Below are positions 51,337 to 59,920 of a stretch of 64,000 nucleotides of DNA, piece after piece. The stretch is from positions 1,617,501-1,681,500 of the forward strand of contig NZ_JAJVCN010000003.1 in NCBI RefSeq assembly GCF_021390435.2. The letters are read 5' to 3'. Positions within the stretch are counted from its first letter, which is position 1, and the number at the start of each line of letters is the position of its first letter. The notes below the pieces were generated by a model. That model did no database searches, was not told the origin of the DNA, and saw nothing but the letters and a program-made list of their open reading frames with translations. The translations under genes were made by a program, and so were the position numbers. Source of the stretch: Kibdelosporangium philippinense (GTDB lineage: Bacteria; Actinomycetota; Actinomycetes; Mycobacteriales; Pseudonocardiaceae).

Positions 51337-53130
51337 ATGCGCGAGATCGCAGTCGACGCCTTGGTGGAGCCATACGGCGGTGGACTGGCCGACCTCATCT
51401 ACACCAACGCGGCCGAGATCCCGAACACCGTCGTGTTCAGCCGCAAGGTCGGCAACACGTGGCAGGACATCACCGCGGCGCAGTTCAAAGACGAGATGGT
51501 CGACGTCGCGAAGGGCCTGATCGGCTCCGGCGTCGGCGTCGGTGACCGGGTCGCGATCCTTGCCGCGACACGATACGAGTGGACCTTGTTCGACTTCGCC
51601 GTATGGGCGGTCGGCGGTGTCCCCGTACCGATTTACGTGACGTCGTCGGACGAGCAGATCCAGTGGATCCTTTCCGACTCCGGCGCGGTCGCCGTCGTCG
51701 TCGAGAACGACGCGCTGCAGGCCAAAGTGGACGCCATCAAGGCGAACACGCCCGCGCTCAAGCAGGTGTGGAACATCGAGAAGGGCGCGGTCGACCAGGT
51801 CGTCGCGGCGGGTGCGAGCGAGACCGCCGAGGCCGTTGACGCGCGCCGCAAAGCCGTCAAGGCCGCTGATGTGGCCACGTTGATCTACACGTCCGGCACC
51901 ACCGGGCGCCCGAAGGGCTGCGTGCTCACCCACGCGAACTTCCACTCCGAGGGCGGCAACGTCGTGGAGATGCTCGCGCCGGTGTTCAAGGGCCTCGGCG
52001 TCGAGGAGACATCGACGCTGCTGTTCCTGCCGCTCGCGCACGTGTTCGGCCGGATGGTCGAGGTCGGCGCGGTGATGGCACGGGCACGGCTCGGGCACAC
52101 CGCGGACATCAAGAAGGTCACCGAGGACCTCGCCGCGTTCAAACCGACGTTCATCCTGTCCGTGCCGTACGTGCTGGAGAAGGTCTACAACGGCGCGCGG
52201 CAGAAGGCTCACGCTGGCGGCAAGGGCAAGATCTTCGACGCGGCCGCCGCGACCGCGATCGCCTACAGCGAGGCCGACGGCAAGGCCGGGATCGGGCTGA
52301 AGATCAAGCACACGATCTTCGACAAACTGGTCTATTCCAAGCTACGCGCCGCGCTCGGCGGCAAGGCCAAGTACGCGATCTCCGGCGGCGCCGCGCTCGG
52401 CCTGCGGCTGACGCACTTCTTCAGAGGCGTCGGACTGGTGGTGTTCGAGGGGTACGGCCTGACCGAGACGTGTGCGGCGGCCACCGTGAACTCGCCGAAC
52501 AAGTTCAAGCCGGGCACGGTCGGCCACCCGCTGCCCAACACCGCCGTGCGGATCGCCGACGACGGCGAGATCCAGATCAAGGGCGGCCAGGTGTTCCCCG
52601 GGTACTGGCAGAACGACGAGGCCACCAAGGCGGCGCTGGACGACGACGGCTGGTTCGCCACCGGTGACCTCGGCGAACTGGACTCGGAAGGCTTCCTGAA
52701 GATCACCGGGCGGAAGAAGGAGATCCTGGTGACCAGCGGCGGCAAGAACGTCGCGCCAGCCGTGATCGAGGACCGGATCGCCGCGCACCCGCTGGTCGGC
52801 CAGGCCATGGTGGTCGGCGACGGGAAGAGCTACATCGCCGCGCTGATCACCATCGAGCCGGACTACTTCACCTACTGGAAGTCCACCAACGGCAAGGCCG
52901 AGTCGGCCACGGTCGCCGACCTGATCGACGACGCCGAGCTGAACGCGGAGATCCAGAGCGCGGTCGACGAGGGCAACCTCGCGGTCTCCAAGGCCGAGTC
53001 GGTGCGCAAGTTCCGGATCCTGGCCACCGAGTTCTCGCCGGAGACCGGGCACCTGACGCCGTCACTGAAGCTGAAGCGGTCGGTCATCATGGCCGACTTC
53101 TCCGCCGACGTTGATGCCTTGTACTCATAA
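51337..53130 (+). CDS. Long-chain fatty acyl-CoA synthetase (FadD15-like AMP-binding)
   Basis: 597 residues of the ANL adenylating superfamily. Core motifs: LIYTSGTTGRPKG (phosphate-binding loop, about 186-198), GYGLTET (about 380), TGDLGEL (about 445), and the hinge GRKKEILVTSGGKNV (about 463). The C-terminal lysine region is LTPSLKLKRS. Its length and the long insertion between 240 and 360 match the FACS-type subfamily (bacterial FadD15). It activates fatty acids to acyl-CoA, usually at the membrane. AGGAGTGAGG precedes the ATG. A strong hairpin follows the gene. Confidence 0.92.
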   Translation: MREIAVDALVEPYGGGLADLIYTNAAEIPNTVVFSRKVGNTWQDITAAQFKDEMVDVAKGLIGSGVGVGDRVAILAATRYEWTLFDFAVWAVGGVPVPIYVTSSDEQIQWILSDSGAVAVVVENDALQAKVDAIKANTPALKQVWNIEKGAVDQVVAAGASETAEAVDARRKAVKAADVATLIYTSGTTGRPKGCVLTHANFHSEGGNVVEMLAPVFKGLGVEETSTLLFLPLAHVFGRMVEVGAVMARARLGHTADIKKVTEDLAAFKPTFILSVPYVLEKVYNGARQKAHAGGKGKIFDAAAATAIAYSEADGKAGIGLKIKHTIFDKLVYSKLRAALGGKAKYAISGGAALGLRLTHFFRGVGLVVFEGYGLTETCAAATVNSPNKFKPGTVGHPLPNTAVRIADDGEIQIKGGQVFPGYWQNDEATKAALDDDGWFATGDLGELDSEGFLKITGRKKEILVTSGGKNVAPAVIEDRIAAHPLVGQAMVVGDGKSYIAALITIEPDYFTYWKSTNGKAESATVADLIDDAELNAEIQSAVDEGNLAVSKAESVRKFRILATEFSPETGHLTPSLKLKRSVIMADFSADVDALYS

Positions 53131-53150
53131 CGCTACAAATTGTGACACCG

Positions 53151-53184
53151 GTCCTCGGCGACAACTTACTTTGTCGCCGAGGAC
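53151..53184. terminator. Strong intrinsic hairpin after the acyl-CoA synthetase
   Basis: GTCCTCGGCGACAA at 53151-53164 and TTGTCGCCGAGGAC at 53171-53184 form a perfect 14-bp stem with a 6-base loop (CTTACT). It starts 21 bp after the stop codon. No T-run. Confidence 0.8.
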
Positions 53185-53348
53185 AGCGATCCTATTGATA
53201 ACGATCAGCCCTTCCGGAACGACAATCATTGACGAAACCCAGTGTTACTGCACACGGCGTATTCGTCGACGCCATTCGAGGCAGTAGATTCCAGGGGACT
53301 TCTGATTGGCCGGAAATGCCGGCGCCACCGTGAAGGGGTAGGAAAGAG

Positions 53349-55022
53349 ATGGGCCGGCACGACATCGAACAGCAAGACCGGCGGAAACTGATCTTGATGC
53401 TGGTGATCGTGCTCGTCGGGGCATTGGTCGCCGGCGTGGCGTGGTTCACCGTCGACCGGTTACGCGACCCGGCCCAGGCCACGTGCGCCAACCCCGTCGT
53501 GTTGAACGTGGTCGCCGCACCGGACATCGCGCCGGTGGTCGACAAGGTCGCCAGCGGGCTGAACCCGAACGACGTGAACACCTGCTACCGCGTCGAGATG
53601 GTCGTCAACGACTCCGCGGTGGTGGCGGACCAGCTGGCCGCACCGAGGCCGGTGAACCCGCCCGCGGTGTGGGTCGCGGACTCCTCGGTCTGGTTGCGCC
53701 GGGCCAAGGAGAAAGGCGCCGCGCAGGTTCCCGACTCCGGTTCGTCGATCGCCAGCTCGCCCGTGGTGATGGCGCTGGCCGAACCGGCCGCCAAAGCCCG
53801 TAGCTGGCCGGAGAAGCAGCTGAACTGGGCCGACGTGATCGGTGTCGGCGGCCAGGACCTGAACGTTGGCATGGTCGACCCGTCGGTCGACGCGGTTGGC
53901 GTCTCGGCGCTGATCGCGGTGCGCCAGGTGACCGCGCTGTCGTCCGACCCGGCCGCCAACAACGTCGCGGTACTGCGGAAACTCTCGCCGAACGCGGCTT
54001 CTGGCTCGTCCGAGCTGTTCGCCAAGACCGGCACGACCGCGAGCGGCCCGCCGATCACCGCCTTCCCGACCTCCGAGCGGGCGTTGCTGGACAACAACGC
54101 CAAGCGCAAGGACGAGCAGCTCGTCGCGGTGTATCCGGAGCCGGCCTCGCCGTCGCTGGACTACCCGTACGCTGTGCTGCCCTCGTCGGAGCCAGTGGCT
54201 GTGGCCGCGGCGAAGTTCCGTACCGCGATGCTCTCTCAGAGCGTCGGAGAAGCCCTGGCCACCAATGGTTTGCGCTTCCCCGACGGCCGCGTGGCCGGTA
54301 CCCCGCCGACCGACAACCGGACCATCGTGCGCCAGCTGCGCCCGGTTGCGGCTCCCGGAACCGCCCAGCTCGACCAGGTGCTCAACACGTGGGCCGGGAT
54401 CAGCAAGGCCTCCCGGATCCAGGCCGTGCTGGACGTATCGGGGTCGATGAACGGCGTGATCCCTGGCTCTGGCAAGACGCGGATGCAGGTGACGCTGGAG
54501 GCGTCCGAGGGCGGCATCAGGCTGATGAACCCGCGGACCAAGCTGGGCATCTGGGTGTTCTCGGCCGAGCTGGACGGCGACAAGGACTACAAGGAAGTGC
54601 TGCCGGTCCTGCCGTTGAACGAGTCGCTACCGCAGGGCGCGCTGGAGAAGCTGCGTGCCATCAAGGCGACCCCGACCGGCCGTACCGGCCTGTACGACAC
54701 GGCTCTGGCCGCGTACACCTCGGCTCGCCAGAACTGGGAGCCAGGCAGGCTGAACCTCGTGCTGATCCTGACCGACGGCAAGAACGACGATGACGGCCGT
54801 GGCGTGAACCGCGAGTCGCTGCTGGCGGAGCTCGGCAAGATGCAGGACCCGAACCGGCCGCTGCCGATCGTGTTCATCGGCTTCGGCCCGGACGTCGACG
54901 TCAACGAGCTGAACGCGATCTCCAAGGCCACCGGTGGCCAGGCGTTCAACACCGCCGACCCGACGAAGATCAACGAGATCTTCTTCGCCGCGCTCAGCCG
55001 CTTCATCGCCGGCCGCCCCTGA
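53349..55022 (+). CDS. Membrane-anchored substrate-binding-like and VWA-domain protein
   Basis: 557 residues. A short basic N-terminus is followed by one membrane helix (about 14-35), so the rest is outside. Residues ~45-330 resemble a family 1/2 periplasmic binding protein (VVAAPDIAPVVDKVASGL, then a LAAPRPVNPPAVWVADSS region). Residues ~357-550 are a von Willebrand A domain with a complete MIDAS: DVSGS at 362-366, then T and D in TGRTGLYD and LTDGKND. Such proteins are widespread in actinobacteria; their ligand is unknown. AGGAAAG precedes the ATG. The gene ends 6 bp before repeat copy 3. Confidence 0.88.
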   Translation: MGRHDIEQQDRRKLILMLVIVLVGALVAGVAWFTVDRLRDPAQATCANPVVLNVVAAPDIAPVVDKVASGLNPNDVNTCYRVEMVVNDSAVVADQLAAPRPVNPPAVWVADSSVWLRRAKEKGAAQVPDSGSSIASSPVVMALAEPAAKARSWPEKQLNWADVIGVGGQDLNVGMVDPSVDAVGVSALIAVRQVTALSSDPAANNVAVLRKLSPNAASGSSELFAKTGTTASGPPITAFPTSERALLDNNAKRKDEQLVAVYPEPASPSLDYPYAVLPSSEPVAVAAAKFRTAMLSQSVGEALATNGLRFPDGRVAGTPPTDNRTIVRQLRPVAAPGTAQLDQVLNTWAGISKASRIQAVLDVSGSMNGVIPGSGKTRMQVTLEASEGGIRLMNPRTKLGIWVFSAELDGDKDYKEVLPVLPLNESLPQGALEKLRAIKATPTGRTGLYDTALAAYTSARQNWEPGRLNLVLILTDGKNDDDGRGVNRESLLAELGKMQDPNRPLPIVFIGFGPDVDVNELNAISKATGGQAFNTADPTKINEIFFAALSRFIAGRP

Positions 55023-55028
55023 AAGACC

Positions 55029-55074
55029 CTCGTGAGTGGTTATCCGGGTTAGAACACGGATAACCACTCACGAG
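55029..55074. repeat. 46-bp interspersed palindromic element, copy 3
   Basis: Arms CTCGTGAGTGGTTATCCG and CGGATAACCACTCACGAG around GGTTAGAACA; the pairing is the longest of the four copies (18 bp). It lies between the converging VWA-protein and PucR genes, six bases after the former's stop codon. Confidence 0.9.
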
Positions 55075-55119
55075 AAGTGACCTGGGGTTATGCGTGCGAT
55101 GCGCACTCGCGCGGGAAAG

Positions 55120-56295
55120 TTACAAACCAAGCCGGACCGCTTGCAGCGCCATGTAGAGCTCCGCGACGCACTTCGGCTGGGTCAGCTCGCGGCCCGTCAG
55201 ATCTTCGATTCGCCTGATCCGGTAACGCACTGTGTTCGGATGCACGTACAGGTTCTTCGCCGCGAGCTTCGCTGAGCCGCCGTGGTCGTACCAGGATTCG
55301 AGCGTCATCAGCAGGATCTCGCGCTCGGCTGGCGGCAACGCGAGGACGCCCGCGAGCATCTCGTGCGCCAGCTCCGCAGCCAACGCCGGTGCGCCCGCGA
55401 CCAGCGCCGCGACAGGCAGATCACCGAAAACCACCACGCCGTTGGTGCCGTGCGGCAGCGACCTGCGCGCGATTCTGGCTCTGTGCAAGGCCGCTGGGAC
55501 TTCGGTCAGGTCGGTGAACGGCGTGCTCACGCCGACGACACCGGTCGTCGTTGCCAGGACGTCTCGCATGGTGTCCAGTCCGGAGCCGACGGGCATGATG
55601 CCGACGTTCATGTCCACACCAGACGAGTGCACGCGGCGGCGCCAGACCGCACGTGACCCGATCGCGTCGACCGCGCTGGCGTCGTCGGCGACGATCACGA
55701 CAAGCTTTCCCGATGTGGGCAAGCCGAGTACGCCTGCCGCGTCTTCGAGATCTGGGCGTTGCGCGATCCGGCCTTCCAGCAAACCGTCCATCAACGCTGT
55801 TCTGGCTTGCTCGTCCAGCTTCCCGCGTTCGGCTTCGACTTCGCGGTATGCCGTGGTGAGCGCCTCGGAGTAGGCGTCGATGATCTTCCAGACCGAGGTG
55901 CTGGCCTGCAGCATCTGTTCCGGGGTCACGCCGTGCGTCCGCGGGCCGCCGTGCTCGATCAGCATTTCGTAGACGAACGTTCCCGCCAGCCGGTACGCGC
56001 GCAACGCATCCGGCAGCGTGATGCCGATGCGGGCTTGGGCGCGGCCGGTCTTCAGCGCGTGGTCCAACTCGACCTCACGGCATTCGATGAACGACGTGAA
56101 GGCGCCGTCGAGGTGCGCTTCACAGACTTTGCGCAGCTCTTCGGGATACTCGTCGGCGACTCTTCGATAGCACTCGGTCTTCTCGCGCAGCAGGTCGACC
56201 AGCCGCGCGGACAGCTCCGGCACCTGCGCGCGTTGCGAGCGCGCCAAGTCCAGGAGTGCCTCAGGCAGCAGCGTAGCCACTATCCGAGCGCCCAT
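55120..56295 (-). CDS. PucR/CdaR-family transcriptional regulator
   Basis: 391 residues. The N-terminal ~170 residues are helical (RsbR/PucR-type sensor). A degenerate GGDEF-like middle domain follows (about 190-290), and the C-terminal PucR helix-turn-helix is at about 330-385 (LLMTLESWYDHGGSAKLAAK, then NLYVHPNTVRYRIRRIEDL). PucR-type proteins activate purine, amino-acid or other catabolic genes. No obvious target lies alongside; the upstream neighbour is a small membrane protein on the same strand. The stop is 45 bp from repeat copy 3. Confidence 0.9.
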   Translation of the reverse strand: MGARIVATLLPEALLDLARSQRAQVPELSARLVDLLREKTECYRRVADEYPEELRKVCEAHLDGAFTSFIECREVELDHALKTGRAQARIGITLPDALRAYRLAGTFVYEMLIEHGGPRTHGVTPEQMLQASTSVWKIIDAYSEALTTAYREVEAERGKLDEQARTALMDGLLEGRIAQRPDLEDAAGVLGLPTSGKLVVIVADDASAVDAIGSRAVWRRRVHSSGVDMNVGIMPVGSGLDTMRDVLATTTGVVGVSTPFTDLTEVPAALHRARIARRSLPHGTNGVVVFGDLPVAALVAGAPALAAELAHEMLAGVLALPPAEREILLMTLESWYDHGGSAKLAAKNLYVHPNTVRYRIRRIEDLTGRELTQPKCVAELYMALQAVRLGL

Positions 56296-56334
56296 AACGC
56301 GACTTTAACTCGCTTTTCGGCCTCGCGGATAGCC

Positions 56335-56751
56335 TCACGTTGCTCGCGCGGCGTCTTGATCGCGTCGAAACGCCAGGAACGCGGTCAAAGCCGAGCCCGC
56401 GGCGACTATGAGCCCAAGGTATAGCCCGAAGTCGCTGGCGATCGGCGCGGGCAGCGTGATCCACCGCAGCAAGATCATCACCACCGCCAGCACCGCGAGC
56501 GTCAGCCAGAGCGACGACAGCATCTGTACGGGCTTGCCAAACCGTTGCCACAACAGCAGGACACTGATGGCCATCAGCAGCACGACCGGGAACCAGGCGA
56601 GGAAGTTGGCTTCCCACACCGGGATCCACAACTGTGTTCCCTGGTCACCCTCGGCTCTGTACCAAGGAAGGAAACTCACGACCAGCGCGGCGGCCCCGGC
56701 TGCGACTCCGATCCATTCCAACCACGTGATCCGGTCGCGGGTCGCGGGCAC
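56335..56751 (-). CDS. Small four-helix membrane protein, unknown
   Basis: 138 residues starting at GTG 56751, which has a textbook AGGAGG six bases before it. Four membrane segments (about 9-28, 45-66, 75-95 and 103-125), short loops and a charged C-terminus (RRDQDAARAT). I do not recognise a family, though the pattern recalls small actinobacterial SPW/DUF-type proteins. The frame continues far upstream without coding character. It is divergent from the lipoprotein gene (starts 110 bp apart) and precedes the pucR gene by 39 bp. Confidence 0.7.
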   Translation of the reverse strand: MPATRDRITWLEWIGVAAGAAALVVSFLPWYRAEGDQGTQLWIPVWEANFLAWFPVVLLMAISVLLLWQRFGKPVQMLSSLWLTLAVLAVVMILLRWITLPAPIASDFGLYLGLIVAAGSALTAFLAFRRDQDAARAT

Positions 56752-56861
56752 GTCAGCCTCCTGAGTCGCTCGTCCGGCCGACAGTATGACCCCAAGCAGG
56801 CAAAACGCGCGAGCCGACAGACTGTCCACAGTGCCTTTCGCTGGCCCGATACGATTCGCCG

Positions 56862-57473
56862 GTGATCCGACGCCACGTGTTGATCGGTTTGATCGGCGCG
56901 CTCTTGGCCGGGTGCTCAAGCACGCCAGAGCCTGCCCCGACGCCACCCGCCAATGAGGCTGAGCCCGCCGCCGAACCGGTGAAGGCGGAACCCCTGACCG
57001 CGCAACGGCTACAGACCGTATGGTGGAGCTGGGCGAGTTCGGCCGAGCCCGGCCAGAACCCGGTCGAGGACCCGACGGGCCAATACTGCGGGGACAGCCA
57101 GCCGTTCGGCGTATGGCTGATCGCGGGCACACCGGGTGGATCGGCCGACCGGCACTGCCAGGTCCCAGCCACCCTGCCCCTGGCAGGCCCAGCCGCAACC
57201 CAGGTGACGAAGGATGCCGCCAGCTGCACCAGGTTCCTGACCGCGGCGAAGGGCGAGGCGCTGCTGGACGGCAAACCGGTGCAGCTGGAGAAGATCGAGC
57301 CCACCAAGATCACTTATGACAGTGAGCAGGGCGCGAAGGATGGCTACAGCTGCGGCCTGTGGGTTCGGATCGACCCGCTCTCGCCCGGCCAGCACTCGTT
57401 GACCTTGCGCGGCAGCAGCGGAACCTTCCACAACGAAGCCAACTACGACCTCATGGTCGTCCGCCTCCCGTGA
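56862..57473 (+). CDS. Putative lipoprotein
   Basis: 203 residues. Signal peptide with lipobox LLAGC (C18), followed by a disordered Pro/Glu/Ala-rich spacer to about residue 45, typical of surface lipoproteins. The folded part has four cysteines (in QYCGD, RHCQV, ASCTR and YSCGL) that could form two disulfides, and a beta-rich end (GQHSLTLRGSSGTFHNEANY). I do not recognise a family. GTG start. Its stop is three bases before repeat copy 4. Confidence 0.75.
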   Translation: MIRRHVLIGLIGALLAGCSSTPEPAPTPPANEAEPAAEPVKAEPLTAQRLQTVWWSWASSAEPGQNPVEDPTGQYCGDSQPFGVWLIAGTPGGSADRHCQVPATLPLAGPAATQVTKDAASCTRFLTAAKGEALLDGKPVQLEKIEPTKITYDSEQGAKDGYSCGLWVRIDPLSPGQHSLTLRGSSGTFHNEANYDLMVVRLP

Positions 57474-57476
57474 TCC

Positions 57477-57522
57477 CTCGTGAGTGGTTAGGCGTGTTCT
57501 AACACCTATAACCACTCACGAG
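57477..57522. repeat. 46-bp interspersed palindromic element, copy 4
   Basis: Arms CTCGTGAGTGGTTA and TATAACCACTCACGAG around an inverted core (GTGTTCTAACAC). It lies between the converging lipoprotein and PhzF-like genes and its right arm contains the PhzF stop codon (TGA on the minus strand at 57516-57518). Confidence 0.9.
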
Positions 57523-58355
57523 AGAAGAAGGGTGCCGTGGGCGACGATCACGGCCGAACCGGCGACCTCGACCTTGTCGATCTGCTCGCCGGAACCTTCG
57601 ACGCGGGCGTAAAGCGTTGACGGGCGGTGGATTTCGGCACCCTGGCTGATCTCGACGTCCTGTCCGAAGGGGACACGGCCGTAGCGCGCGAGGTGCACGG
57701 CGAGCGGGCCCGCTGCCGAGCCGGTCGCGGGATCCTCGTTCACCCCAAGGGAAGGACCGAACATCCGGGTCTTCCACCGCAACCCAGAACCCGCGAAACA
57801 GTTGACGCCGATGCCAGGCAGTTCCGCAAGGACCGACATGTCCGGACGCAACGCGGCCACGGCGTCGGTCGTATCGAGCATCACGTAGAGGTGCCGAGGG
57901 CCATTGGTATAGACATCGACGGGAAGCACCGAGTACCGCACCCCCAACGCGGCCAGAAGTTCCGCCGCGTCAGCGAATTCCTCCCACGTCGGCACCGGTT
58001 GGGACATCCGGCCCGACACGATCCGGTCGCCGTCACGCGTCAGCGCGACGGGCACGATGCCCTTCCCGGTTTCCAGGCTGATCGAGTCGCCCTCGATCGT
58101 CTGGCCCAAAACGTAAGCGGTGCCGAGGATCGGGTGCCCGGCGAAGGGCAGTTCCAGCGCTGGCGTGAAGATCCGGACCTTCGCGTCACCACCGTTGGTC
58201 GGCGGCAGGACGAACACGGTCTCCGACAGGTTGGTCTCGCGCGCGATCGCCTGCATGTGTTCGGCGGGCACGTCGTGGCCCGCCGTGAACACCGCGACCG
58301 GGTTGCCCTTCAGCGGCCGCTCGGTGAAGACGTCGGCCACGACATACGGATGCAT
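57516..58355 (-). CDS. PhzF-family isomerase/epimerase
   Basis: 279 residues with the two-fold diaminopimelate-epimerase-like fold. Catalytic E45 in ARETNLSETVF and the glycine-rich ATGSAAGPLAVHL near 210-222, with FAGHPILGTAY near 73, are diagnostic. PhzF of phenazine makers isomerises trans-2,3-dihydro-3-hydroxyanthranilate; most relatives have unknown roles. It starts 9 bp after the isochorismate synthase, so the pair is an operon. Its stop codon is in repeat copy 4. Confidence 0.9.
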   Translation of the reverse strand: MHPYVVADVFTERPLKGNPVAVFTAGHDVPAEHMQAIARETNLSETVFVLPPTNGGDAKVRIFTPALELPFAGHPILGTAYVLGQTIEGDSISLETGKGIVPVALTRDGDRIVSGRMSQPVPTWEEFADAAELLAALGVRYSVLPVDVYTNGPRHLYVMLDTTDAVAALRPDMSVLAELPGIGVNCFAGSGLRWKTRMFGPSLGVNEDPATGSAAGPLAVHLARYGRVPFGQDVEISQGAEIHRPSTLYARVEGSGEQIDKVEVAGSAVIVAHGTLLLS

Positions 58356-58364
58356 AGCCCAAAG

Positions 58365-59480
58365 CTACAGCGTGAGATCAAGTCCCATGCCACGCAACAA
58401 CGTCTGGAACTTCGCCGACGTCTCGGCCAGTTCGAGTTCCGGCACCGAGCCTGCCACGATACCCGCGCCCGCGTAGAGCCGAAGTGACTGGTCAGTGACG
58501 TCCGCCGAGCGGATCGCCACGGCCCATTCGCCGTCGCCGTTGCTGTCCACCCAGCCGACCGCGCCGGAGTAGAAGCCGCGGTCGAAGGATTCGATCTGGG
58601 CGATCGCGTCACGGGCGGCCCTGGTCGGCGAGCCGCAGACGGCCGGGGTCGGGTGCAGCGCCGCGGCCAGCGTCAACGCCGTCACGTCACGGTCGATCAG
58701 CTCGCCGGTGATCTTGGTGCACAGGTGCCACATGCTCGGCGTGCTCACCACGGACGGCGCGCGCGGCACGTCCATCCGCTTGCAGAACGGCCGCAGCGCC
58801 TCGACCTCGGCTTCGACCACCCAGCGGTGCTCGTCCTGGTCCTTCTTCGACGCCAGCAGCCGCTGCGCGTTGGACCGGTCCTCGACCGGGTCTTTGCCGC
58901 GTGGCTGTGAGCCAGCGAGCGGCCGGGACACGAAACTCATTCCGGTCCGGCGGATCAGCAGCTCTGGACTGGCGCTGACCAACGTCACCCCAGGGGTGGG
59001 CAGTGGTGTCGCGATTGTGTAACCGTGCGTGTTCATCGCGGCGAGACTGGCAAGCATTCGCCGCATGTCGACGGGCTCATCGAGATCGATCCGGAGCGTC
59101 CTGGCCAGTACGACCTTGCCGACGGCGCCGTCTTTGAGCAGTGCGAGCGCCTTGGTAACGCTGTTCTGGTACTCCTCAGGCTCCGGTTCGGGTGTGACGC
59201 GGTAGCCGGACAGCGAAACCTGCTGTTTTCCCTGCTGGCTTGGCCCTGACCAGGCCACGGAGGTGGGCAGCAGCACGTGTGTCTCGCCCGTGTCGTCGTA
59301 CGGCAGCGCGCCGACCGCGATCCCGCCGTATTCCGTCAAAGCGTCGTTGACCTGCGCGGACAGCGCGGCCGAGTCCTTCTCGGAGAGGACGTGCCTTGGG
59401 TCGCTGGCGAGCAGGGTGCGCTCCGGGCTGGCGAAGAAGAAGGCTCCCCGCTGGTACTGGTCGATCAGTTCCACGTCCAC
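58365..59480 (-). CDS. Isochorismate synthase (EntC/DhbC-like)
   Basis: 371 residues of the chorismate-binding family. Conserved segments: KVVLARTLRIDL (general base lysine near 124), SPELLIRR, SRPLAGSQPRGKDPVED, then CGSPTRAARDAIAQIESFDRG and FYSGAVGWVDSNGDGEWAVAIRSA (both in part), and the last motif YAGAGIVAGSVPELE. The absence of an anthranilate or PABA glutamine-channel pattern and the SxPTPAVCG signature favour isochorismate over aminodeoxychorismate. GTG start with GAGAGG upstream. Isochorismate would feed menaquinone or a catechol siderophore; no such cluster adjoins, only a PhzF-like gene. Confidence 0.9.
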   Translation of the reverse strand: MDVELIDQYQRGAFFFASPERTLLASDPRHVLSEKDSAALSAQVNDALTEYGGIAVGALPYDDTGETHVLLPTSVAWSGPSQQGKQQVSLSGYRVTPEPEPEEYQNSVTKALALLKDGAVGKVVLARTLRIDLDEPVDMRRMLASLAAMNTHGYTIATPLPTPGVTLVSASPELLIRRTGMSFVSRPLAGSQPRGKDPVEDRSNAQRLLASKKDQDEHRWVVEAEVEALRPFCKRMDVPRAPSVVSTPSMWHLCTKITGELIDRDVTALTLAAALHPTPAVCGSPTRAARDAIAQIESFDRGFYSGAVGWVDSNGDGEWAVAIRSADVTDQSLRLYAGAGIVAGSVPELELAETSAKFQTLLRGMGLDLTL

Positions 59481-59539
59481 AACCTCTCATCGTGCCCGCC
59501 CAGTCTCATGGTGCCCTTATGGGCACCCCTGAAACTGCT

Positions 59540-59572
59540 GAAGGTGGCCCTCGTCATGCGAGGACCACCTTC
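59540..59572 (-). terminator. Hairpin terminator downstream of mihF
   Basis: GAAGGTGGCCCTCG at 59540-59553 pairs with CGAGGACCACCTTC at 59559-59572 (13 of 14 pairs) around a 5-base loop. It lies 37 bp beyond the mihF stop on that gene's strand, and before the isochorismate synthase start. Confidence 0.65.
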
Positions 59573-59608
59573 GGCACATTCTTCAGCCCCTCCGGCTAGG
59601 GGCCGGTC

Positions 59609-59920
59609 TCACTTGAGGGCGTCGATCAGCGCACCGCGCTGACGCTCGCCGAGACCCGCGGCACGACGCTCGGCGTCGATACCAGCCTTCTCGAGCAGTG
59701 ACGCGACCTTGACCGCACCAAGACCAGGCACGGCCATCAGCAGCTGCTTGACCTTGGTCTTTCCGATGGTCTTGTCTTCTTTGGCCTTGGCGAGCACCTT
59801 GTCGATCGTGGTCTTGCCAGCCTTGATCGAAGCAAGCAGCTCGGAGCGCGCCTTGCGTGCCTCGGCTGCCTTGGCCAACGCGTCAGCGCGCTGCTCGGGA
59901 GTCAACGTAGGCAGAGCCAA
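59609..59920 (-). CDS. mihF: Integration host factor, actinobacterial type (mIHF)
   Basis: 103 residues, basic. The N-terminus ALPTLTPEQRADALAKAAEA and the C-terminal helix-hairpin/H2TH-like VPGLGAVKVASLLEKAGI identify the mycobacterial/streptomycete mIHF, an essential nucleoid-associated protein that bends DNA, unrelated to enterobacterial IHF. The start is TTG 59920, judged by homology and by GGAAGG ten bases upstream; a longer frame to 59980 lacks similarity. In many actinomycetes mihF sits near gmk, but not here: it lies between an isochorismate synthase and an acyl-CoA ligase. Confidence 0.93.
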   Translation of the reverse strand: MALPTLTPEQRADALAKAAEARKARSELLASIKAGKTTIDKVLAKAKEDKTIGKTKVKQLLMAVPGLGAVKVASLLEKAGIDAERRAAGLGERQRGALIDALK

